Shown here in pieces: positions 39,266-44,683 of a stretch of 44,683 nt of DNA. Numbering within the stretch: position 1 is the first letter of the stretch; every line of letters begins with the position of its first letter. The DNA comes from Nocardia brasiliensis NBRC 14402 (GTDB taxonomy: Bacteria > Actinomycetota > Actinomycetes > Mycobacteriales > Mycobacteriaceae): the NCBI RefSeq assembly GCF_000308475.2, contig NZ_BAFT02000109.1:1-44683 (forward strand), read 5' to 3'. A program made the translations under genes and the position numbers. The notes beneath the pieces are model-generated. The model saw only the letters and a list, made by a program, of their open reading frames with translations, was not told where the DNA came from and made no database searches.

Positions 39266-40444
39266 CTAACCGACGGTCAGGACGGTGCCCGCGCCGACCG
39301 TGCGACCGCCCTCGCGGATCGCGAAGCCGAGGCCCGGCTCGAGCGGAACCGGACGACCCAGGCGGACGGTCAGTTCGACCGTCTCCCCCGGCATCGCCAG
39401 CCGCACGTCGCCGGGCAGCGACACGTCACCGACCACGTCGCCGGTGCGGATGTAGAACTGCGGGCGGTAGCCGGTGCCGATCGGCGTGCGCCGGCCGCCC
39501 TCCGCCGCACCGAGCAGGTAGACGCGGGCGGTGAAGCCGGTGTGCCCGGTCACGCTGCCCGGCTCGGCGACGACGTGACCGCGTCGGACCTGGTCACGCT
39601 GGACCCCGCGCAGCAGCAGGGCGACGTTGTCGCCCGCCTCCGCGTAATCCATGGTGCGACCGAAGGTTTCGACTCCGGTGACGACCGAGGTGAGTTCGTC
39701 GCCGAACCCGGCCACCGCCACCCGGTCACCCAGGCGTACCCGGCCGCGCTCCACCGCACCGGTGACGACCGTGCCTCGACCCGTGATGGTGAGGACGTTC
39801 TCCACCGGCAGCAGGAAGGGTGCGTCGGTGTAGCGGAACGGTATCGGCACATACGTGTCGATCGCGTCCAGCAGGTCGACCAGCGCCGCGGTCCACTGCG
39901 CGTCGCCGTTCAGCGCGCGCAGCCCCGACACCCGCACGACCGGTACCTCGGCGCCCGGATACCCCTGGGCCGTGAGCAGCTCACGGACCTCCAGCTCGAT
40001 CAGGTCGAGCAGTTCGGGGTCCCCCGCGTCGGCCTTGTTCAGGGCGACGACCACGTGCTCGACGCCGACCTGCCGGGCCAGCAGCACGTGCTCGGCGGTC
40101 TGCGGCATCACGCCGTCCAGCGCGGAGACCACCAGGATCGCCCCGTCCAGCTGGGACGCACCCGTGATCATGTTCTTCACGAAGTCGGCGTGTCCCGGCA
40201 TGTCGATGTGCGCGTAATGCCTTGTGGCCGTCTCGTATTCGACGTGCGCGATATTGATGGTGATGCCGCGCTGTGCCTCCTCGGGCGCCCGGTCGATCCG
40301 GTCGAACGGCACGAAGCTGCCGCCGCCACGCTCGGCGAGCACCTTGGTGATCGCCGCGGTGAGGGTGGTCTTGCCGTGGTCGACATGGCCCATGGTGCCG
40401 ATGTTGAGATGCGGCTTGGTGCGGACATAAGCCTTCTTGGACAT
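39266..40444 (-). CDS. tuf: Divergent second elongation factor Tu
   Basis: The 392-residue protein is a full three-domain EF-Tu: GHVDHGKT (G1), RGITIN (switch I), DMPGHA (G3), NKAD (G4), and SGL in place of the usual SAL. It differs from standard actinobacterial EF-Tu at many sites and lies alone, away from any str operon, so it is an extra copy. Ala230 and Ala275 occupy the places of E. coli Arg230 and Gly275, where R230C (pulvomycin) and G275A (GE2270A) are resistance changes. Gln124, Gly316, Gln329 and Ala375 (kirromycin sites) are kept. AGGAAAG precedes the ATG. A drug-tolerant EF-Tu is likely; a stress isoform is the alternative. Confidence 0.93.
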   Translation of the reverse strand: MSKKAYVRTKPHLNIGTMGHVDHGKTTLTAAITKVLAERGGGSFVPFDRIDRAPEEAQRGITINIAHVEYETATRHYAHIDMPGHADFVKNMITGASQLDGAILVVSALDGVMPQTAEHVLLARQVGVEHVVVALNKADAGDPELLDLIELEVRELLTAQGYPGAEVPVVRVSGLRALNGDAQWTAALVDLLDAIDTYVPIPFRYTDAPFLLPVENVLTITGRGTVVTGAVERGRVRLGDRVAVAGFGDELTSVVTGVETFGRTMDYAEAGDNVALLLRGVQRDQVRRGHVVAEPGSVTGHTGFTARVYLLGAAEGGRRTPIGTGYRPQFYIRTGDVVGDVSLPGDVRLAMPGETVELTVRLGRPVPLEPGLGFAIREGGRTVGAGTVLTVG

Positions 40445-40518
40445 GTTCTTTCCTGGTTTCCCTGGCGGGCACGAGCGAATGTGCCCGACGGTGTCGAGCG
40501 GGACCTCTGCGGCGGGGC

Positions 40519-40560
40519 GACCTTCCCCGTCCGAGGTCCCGGGACATCCCGGGGAAGGTC
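40519..40560 (-). terminator. Hairpin between the 59-residue ORF and tuf
   Basis: GACCTTCCCCG (40519-40529) and CGGGGAAGGTC (40550-40560) are perfect 11-bp arms; the loop contains a further GTCCCGGGAC palindrome. It abuts the stop of the 59-codon ORF. It may terminate that gene or act in the leader of the tuf transcript. Confidence 0.7.
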
Positions 40561-40738
40561 AGCTTCGCGCGCCGTCGAGCTGCGCGGCAACCAGTGCCGA
40601 CGCCGCCAGGACAGCAGCCATCGCGCCCGCGACTGCGGACGATGCGGCGATGGCGTAGCTGAACATGCCGAAAACGATAAATGCCGGAGCTGCTCGACCG
40701 CGACCGATTTTCCGGCCGATACGTGCCAGTACACGCAT
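40559..40738 (-). CDS. 59-residue putative membrane protein
   Basis: The ORF begins 22 bases after the stop of the HMGL gene on the same strand and ends at a hairpin. The first 19 residues are strongly basic (MRVLARIGRKIGRGRAAPA); the rest is hydrophobic, with FIVFGMFSYAIAASSAVAG and MAAVLAASALVAAQ able to form one or two membrane helices. There is no clear Shine-Dalgarno sequence, which lowers confidence. The clear stop-hairpin junction supports it. No family known. Confidence 0.42.
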   Translation of the reverse strand: MRVLARIGRKIGRGRAAPAFIVFGMFSYAIAASSAVAGAMAAVLAASALVAAQLDGARS

Positions 40739-40760
40739 CGTCAGGTCGCTGAGCTGGAGC

Positions 40761-41684
40761 CTATCCGGGCTGCGGGATCACCCAGGGGAAAGCTTCGGCT
40801 TTGGAACGCGCGCCTTCGGCGGTACGCGATCGATTCGGCTCGCCGAGTTCGCTCAACAATCCTTCGGTCAATTCCACCAGGCTCGCAAGCGTCGGCGGAG
40901 TGAACCATTCGGGGCGGGTGGCGAAGAGAATATCCTCGGTGGAGGTATTGCCGCTCGCGCCCGGAGCGAACGGGCAGCCACCCAGGCCGCCGAGCGAACC
41001 GTCGACCATTGTCGCGCCCGCGCGCACCGCGGCCAACGTATTCGCGACACCCATTCCCCAGGTGTCGTGGCCGTGGAAGACAATGCGACGCTGCGGGGTT
41101 CGCGTGCGCACCGCGGAAATCAGCGCGGCCACCTCGGCCGGGCCCGCTTGACCGAGGGTATCGGCGATCACGATATCCGCGGCGCCTGCCGTGCGCGGAT
41201 CGGCGGCGATGGCGAGCACCCGCTCGGAATCGACCGGGCCGTCGAATGGGCAGGTGAAGCTGGTCGCCAGGCAGAGCTGGATCGAGCCGCCGACCGACTC
41301 GGCGAGGCGCACCGCGTCCGGCATGGCCGCGACACTGTCCTCGGTGGTGCGGCCGATATTGGCTTTGTTGTGCGCGTCCGACACCGAGAAGCAGTACTGG
41401 AAGTTGCGCACTCCCGCCGCGGCCGCCTTTTCCACGTGCCGCGGCGTCGCCACCCACACCCAACAGCGTTGCAGCTCTTCGGGAGTCAGCGCGGCCACCA
41501 ACTCCATGGTGTTCGCCATCGGCGGCACCAGATCGGGGCGCGCCATGGAGCCGATCTCCAGTTCCGGCACGCCGAGCGCGAACAGTCGCCGGACCACCTC
41601 CACCTTGCGCTGCACCGGCAGCACCTTGCCGGTGAGCTGTAAGCCGTCGCGCAACGTCACGTCCCGCAGCACCGCGGCGGTCAT
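40761..41684 (-). CDS. HMG-CoA lyase-like enzyme
   Basis: The 307-residue TIM-barrel enzyme has the HMGL-like marks: VTLRDGLQ (metal-binding Asp and Arg), a long barrel with FSVSDAHNKANIGRT, IADTLGQAGP, HGHDTWGMGVAN (two metal His), and GGLGGCPFAPGASGNTSTED with the catalytic Cys loop. HMG-CoA lyase yields acetyl-CoA and acetoacetate, the last step of leucine breakdown. The ATG at 41684 overlaps the stop of the 52-residue gene (ATGA). With a CaiB-type CoA transferase in the same operon it may act on free 3-hydroxy-3-methylglutarate or a similar acid after CoA transfer; this is inference. Confidence 0.9.
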   Translation of the reverse strand: MTAAVLRDVTLRDGLQLTGKVLPVQRKVEVVRRLFALGVPELEIGSMARPDLVPPMANTMELVAALTPEELQRCWVWVATPRHVEKAAAAGVRNFQYCFSVSDAHNKANIGRTTEDSVAAMPDAVRLAESVGGSIQLCLATSFTCPFDGPVDSERVLAIAADPRTAGAADIVIADTLGQAGPAEVAALISAVRTRTPQRRIVFHGHDTWGMGVANTLAAVRAGATMVDGSLGGLGGCPFAPGASGNTSTEDILFATRPEWFTPPTLASLVELTEGLLSELGEPNRSRTAEGARSKAEAFPWVIPQPG

Positions 41685-41839
41685 CGCTCGTCTCGTTCCT
41701 GCCGCGGCGCGCACATCACGCCGCCCCAGGGCTTTTCGTGCCCGCCCGCCGGATTCGGATGCACCGTCGGCCGAGTGAAACCCGGCGACCGCAGATCACC
41801 GGGACCGCGCCCCGGCGGACGCCTGCGACCTTTCCTCAT
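41681..41839 (-). CDS. 52-residue protein coupled between CaiB and HMGL genes
   Basis: This short gene starts with ATG inside the stop of the CaiB gene (ATGA) and ends with TGA inside the start of the HMGL gene (again ATGA). GGAGG lies six bases before its start. The product is basic at the N-terminus (MRKGRRRPPGRGPGDLRSPG) and then has TRPTVHPNPAGGHEKPWGG and one Cys. It is soluble and probably little structured. The double overlap and ribosome binding site make it very likely to be translated. No family recognised; it may help assemble or regulate the two enzymes. Confidence 0.7.
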   Translation of the reverse strand: MRKGRRRPPGRGPGDLRSPGFTRPTVHPNPAGGHEKPWGGVMCAPRQERDER

Positions 41840-43056
41840 GAGGCCTCCAGAGCGTCGATCTCGGCGTCGCTCATGCCGAGCAGCCCGGACAGCACCTCGC
41901 GGGTGTGCTCGCCGAGGTCGGGGCCGACGTTGCGGATGGGCAGCGATTGCTCGCCGATCACCGGGACGATGCCGGTGAACCCGACCGTCTTCGGTTCCGG
42001 CGCACCGACATCCACCGAAAAGGACTGAATCATGTTGCGAGCCTTGTACTGTTCGTCGGCGACGATATCCGCCGCGGTATAGATGGGGCCGCACGGAATG
42101 CCCGCGGCCTCCAGTGATTTCAGCGCGTCGGCGCGGGTGTGCCGGCTGGTCCAGGCGGTGATCGCGGCGTCGAGCCGTTCATGCTGCCGCCAGCGGCCCG
42201 CGTTGTCCTGTAACTCCGGGTCGGCCGCCAGGTCCGGTCTGTCGATCACCTGCATATAGCGCTGGAAGATGGCGTCGCCGTTGCCGCCGATGATGATGCT
42301 GACGCCGTCGCTGCACGGGTAGGCGTTGCTCGGCGCGATGCCCTCCACCAGACCGCCGACGCGCTCGCGCTGGATACCGTACGCCAGATAGTCGGGGACC
42401 AGCGATTCCATCATGGACAGGATCGTTTCGTTCAACGCGACATCGATGATGCGCTCCCGCAACGGGATCGGCGTCTCCGCCGTGGACGCCCGCTCCCGCT
42501 GGAACAGCGCCATCACCGTGCCGAACGCGGCGTACACTCCCGCGATCGAGTCGCCGATGGACACGCCCGTGCGCACCGGCGGCCGATCCGGTTCCCCCAT
42601 CAGCTCACGTAATCCGCCGACCGCCTCGGCGACCGCGGCGAAACCGGGACGGGACGCGTGCGGGCCGGTCTGCCCGTAGCCGGAGATCCTGGTGATCACC
42701 AGATTCGGGTTGATCCGATCGAGGACCTCCGGGCCGAGCCCCCACTTCTCCAGCATGCCGGGACGGAAATTCTCCAGCAGCACATCGGAGCAGCGCAGCA
42801 GCTCCAGCACCACGTTCCGCCCGGCCTCGCTGCGCAGATCCAGCGTGATCGACTTCTTGTTCCGGTTCACCGTGCGGTACAGCATCGACGTGTCGCCGCC
42901 GTAGAGCCGCCAGTTCCGCAGCTCGTCCCCGGCCTTGGGCCGCTCCACCTTGATCACCTCGGCGCCGAAATCGCCGAGGATCCGCCCGGCGGTCGGCGCG
43001 GCAATGTAATTGCCCAGCTCCAGGACGCGAACCCCATCCAACGGCCGAATACTCAT
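41836..43056 (-). CDS. CaiB/BaiF family CoA transferase
   Basis: The 406-residue class III CoA transferase starts LDGVRVLELGNYIAAPTAGRILGDFGAEVIKVE and shows the DVLLENFRPGMLEKWGL region and GYGQTGPHASRPGF typical of the family. The catalytic Asp is expected in GDSIAGVYA. These enzymes move CoA from a donor such as succinyl-CoA to a carboxylic acid. One human member, SUGCT, accepts glutarate and 3-hydroxy-3-methylglutarate, which fits the HMG-CoA lyase gene in this operon. The ATG has no ribosome binding site; a -10-like CATACT lies at -12 to -7. Confidence 0.94.
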   Translation of the reverse strand: MSIRPLDGVRVLELGNYIAAPTAGRILGDFGAEVIKVERPKAGDELRNWRLYGGDTSMLYRTVNRNKKSITLDLRSEAGRNVVLELLRCSDVLLENFRPGMLEKWGLGPEVLDRINPNLVITRISGYGQTGPHASRPGFAAVAEAVGGLRELMGEPDRPPVRTGVSIGDSIAGVYAAFGTVMALFQRERASTAETPIPLRERIIDVALNETILSMMESLVPDYLAYGIQRERVGGLVEGIAPSNAYPCSDGVSIIIGGNGDAIFQRYMQVIDRPDLAADPELQDNAGRWRQHERLDAAITAWTSRHTRADALKSLEAAGIPCGPIYTAADIVADEQYKARNMIQSFSVDVGAPEPKTVGFTGIVPVIGEQSLPIRNVGPDLGEHTREVLSGLLGMSDAEIDALEAS

Positions 43057-43062
43057 CGCACC

Positions 43063-43068
43063 AGTATG
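43063..43068 (-). promoter_or_regulatory. Candidate -10 for a leaderless caiB-type operon
   Basis: CATACT on the minus strand has A at -11 and T at -7 from the ATG at 43056, the two key positions of actinobacterial -10 boxes. No Shine-Dalgarno sequence is present. Confidence 0.4.
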
Positions 43069-43300
43069 AAGGTCCCCTACGACACCGCTCAGCCCGCCGG
43101 GGGCCCGTCGCCATCGGCTAGGGGTAAGCGTTCCGGTGCTGCCTCACCACGAAGCGCGAACGGTGGCCGACGGGAGTACTCGACGACAAGCCGATCCGAG
43201 CACGAGTCCGCGGGCCGATCCGGCGGCCGGCGAAGTCGCGGCCGACGGCCCTGCCACCACCCCGGACCACTGCGGTCCGGTTCCACAGCCACCCGGGTCC
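43069..43300. other. Non-coding stretch upstream of the CaiB operon
   Basis: Together with the minisatellite that follows, this is a gap of almost 500 bases between the CaiB and TauD genes. I see no gene with a plausible ribosome binding site here. It should contain the rest of the CaiB promoter. Confidence 0.45.
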
Positions 43301-43489
43301 GCGACAGTCGGGGTGTGCAACACCCGGACCCGCAACCGTCAGGGTCCGCAACGCCCGGACCCGCAACAGTCAGCGTTCGCAACGGCCGGGCCCGCAACCG
43401 TCAGGGTCCGCAATAGTCAGGGGCCGCAATAGTCAGGGGCCGCAACGGTCGGGGTGTGCAACCGTCAGGGTCCGCGACGGTCGGGGTGT
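43301..43489. repeat. Twelve-unit 15/16-bp minisatellite
   Basis: Twelve contiguous units run without spacers. The commonest is GCAACCGTCAGGGTCC, exact at 43332, 43394 and 43458; two units at 43410 and 43426 are identical to each other (GCAATAGTCAGGGGCC). In the first half, 15-bp and 16-bp units alternate (a higher-order 31-bp period). It lies just past the 3' end of the TauD gene. Confidence 0.9.
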
Positions 43490-43541
43490 GCGGGGAGTTG
43501 CCTGTGGTGGGCGACGCGCACGGCGGGGCGGGCGGGACCGA

Positions 43542-44471
43542 TCAGGAGGCGAGGCGGGTGGGTTGGTCGAGGACGGAGTAGTGCTCGGCGTTGCCGGCGA
43601 TGATCTTGCTAGGGGTGCCGTCCACGGCTACCGGGATGTCGCCGGCCAGGGTGATGCGGGTGAGTTTGCGGGGCTGGTCGTCGTAGTCGTCGATGGCGTA
43701 GTGCTGGGTGGCGCGGTTGTCCCAGATAGCGACGTCGCCGGGGGCCCAGTTCCAGCGGGCGGTGTTCTCCAGGCGCGTGACACGATCCTGGAAGAGGCGG
43801 AAAAGGGCCTGCGATTCGCCGGTGGACAGGCCGACGAAATGCTTGACGAAATGACCGAGCAGCAACGCGCGCTCACCGGTCTCCGGATGCACCCGGACCA
43901 CCGGGTGTTCGGTCTCGTAATAGCTGGATTCGAACTCGGCGCGATACGCCTGGGTGTTCGGGCGCAGGGGTTCCACGTTGCGGGCCGCATAGTCGTAGAC
44001 GTTCGTGTGCACCGCGCGCAGGCTCTCCGCGAGCCGCTGCAACGGTTCCGGCAGCGACTCGTAGGCCGCGACCGTGGACGCCCACGTCGTCGACCCGCCG
44101 TAGGTCGGCAGGTGCACCGCCCGCAGGATCGACGCCTTCGGGATACGGTCGACGAACGTCACGTCGGTGTGCCAGCTGTTGGCGCGACCGTGCTCGGAGT
44201 CGATCGCCAAACTCTTGACGCCGTGCGAGGTGACCGTGGGGTGCGGCGTCGTCGGGCTGCCGAGCAGTTGCGCGAACGCGTACTGCCCGTCCTCGTCCAG
44301 GTGGTCCTGTCCACGGAAGAAAATCACCTTGTGCGCCGATAAGGCTCGCCGGATCGCCGCGACGGTCGTCGCATCGAGGTCACCCCCGAGCCGGACATTG
44401 TCGACCCGAGCTCCGATACGTGCGCCGAGTTTCGTCACCGCGACAGTGGAATGAGCAGGTGCAACCGTCAT
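43542..44471 (-). CDS. TauD/TfdA family Fe(II)/2-oxoglutarate dioxygenase
   Basis: The 309-residue enzyme has the iron site His-x-Asp in ANSWHTDVTF, the distal His in NRATQHYAIDDY, and the 2-oxoglutarate Arg in PRKLTRITL. LGARIGARVDNVRLGG at the N-terminus and VIFFRGQ are usual for the family. Members oxidise taurine, other sulfonates, alkyl sulfates or phenoxyacids; no transporter is near to point to the substrate. The ATG at 44471 is chosen because upstream residues are low-complexity; there is no good ribosome binding site. Confidence 0.92.
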   Translation of the reverse strand: MTVAPAHSTVAVTKLGARIGARVDNVRLGGDLDATTVAAIRRALSAHKVIFFRGQDHLDEDGQYAFAQLLGSPTTPHPTVTSHGVKSLAIDSEHGRANSWHTDVTFVDRIPKASILRAVHLPTYGGSTTWASTVAAYESLPEPLQRLAESLRAVHTNVYDYAARNVEPLRPNTQAYRAEFESSYYETEHPVVRVHPETGERALLLGHFVKHFVGLSTGESQALFRLFQDRVTRLENTARWNWAPGDVAIWDNRATQHYAIDDYDDQPRKLTRITLAGDIPVAVDGTPSKIIAGNAEHYSVLDQPTRLAS

Positions 44472-44683
44472 GGAAATCAGCACACCACCCACCCCTCGCG
44501 GTTTACACCCTTTCCGTCGCCCTGATCCCAACCCACCCAAATCGCCCACCCAACACCTCCGACTCGATACTCCCCCGCTCCCACACCCCTTCTGCGCCCC
44601 GCACCCCATACACCCCGCCACAGCGAGTGCGAAACCCCAAAACCCGTGCGGCAAACCAACACCTACCCCACGCGGCTGGAAGC

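Noticed and set aside
39266..40444. Housekeeping tuf of the str operon
   Set aside because: No rpsL, rpsG or fusA is adjacent and the protein differs from normal actinobacterial EF-Tu at many conserved sites.
43301..43489. CRISPR array
   Set aside because: Units are contiguous with no unique spacers and no cas genes are present; it is a minisatellite. The same applies to 71-165.

Overview
The window looks like chromosomal DNA of a high-G+C, mycolic-acid-containing actinobacterium, most probably a Nocardia or a close relative. The main reason is the block at 10.2-15.7 kb, which has the gene order known from Mycobacterium tuberculosis Rv3268-Rv3264c: a TIGR03089 protein, a cell-wall ligase of the LCP family, RmlD, the rhamnosyltransferase WbbL and a mannose-1-phosphate guanylyltransferase. 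Codon use is strongly GC-biased almost throughout. The exception is 3.3-4.8 kb, which is visibly richer in A+T and carries small secreted or unknown proteins. No rRNA, tRNA, insertion sequence, CRISPR array or prophage was recognised.

Layout. 0-3.2 kb: a 19-bp minisatellite, a phytoene-desaturase-like oxidoreductase, a TetR regulator with its operators, a DUF4267 membrane protein and a DUF4287 protein. 3.3-4.8 kb: the A+T-richer island. 4.9-8.6 kb: a C4-dicarboxylate symporter divergent from a CitA/DcuS-type two-component system, with two CRP-like sites between them. 8.7-10 kb: a cytochrome P450. 10.2-16.2 kb: the cell-wall block and a small secreted protein. 16.2-18.5 kb: a carboxylesterase, an FmdB zinc ribbon and a SelT/W-like protein.

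The most unusual part is 18.2-29.9 kb. A minus-strand cluster begins with an SMC/Rad50-like ATPase that has a CPVC zinc-hook motif and a C-terminal R-x3-E...H pattern reminiscent of RloC/PrrC anticodon nucleases. Facing it is a tightly coupled operon: SWIM-DUF5691 fusion, MoxR AAA+ ATPase, DUF5682 and VWA protein, which resembles the uncharacterised Escherichia coli yehQ/L/M/P genes. The two halves share one divergent promoter region and could form one NTP-dependent stress or conflict system; this is inference.

30-35 kb holds a 29-residue peptide gene, a PAP2-type enzyme under a 27-bp palindrome, and a MacB/LolD-type ABC exporter. 34.6-37.9 kb is an amide-utilisation module: MarR regulator, AmiC-like amide sensor without a signal peptide, FmdB and formamidase FmdA, with a shared operator-like motif at two promoters. 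38-39.2 kb encodes an oxoamine synthase that closely resembles the CqsA/LqsA autoinducer synthases, preceded by a perfect 9-bp inverted repeat. 39.3-40.4 kb is a divergent second EF-Tu whose residues aligned with E. coli R230 and G275 are both Ala, positions linked to pulvomycin and GE2270A resistance. 40.6-43.1 kb is a CaiB - 52-residue protein - HMG-CoA-lyase operon joined by ATGA overlaps, followed by a 59-residue membrane-protein ORF. 43.3-44.5 kb holds a 16-bp minisatellite and a TauD-type dioxygenase.
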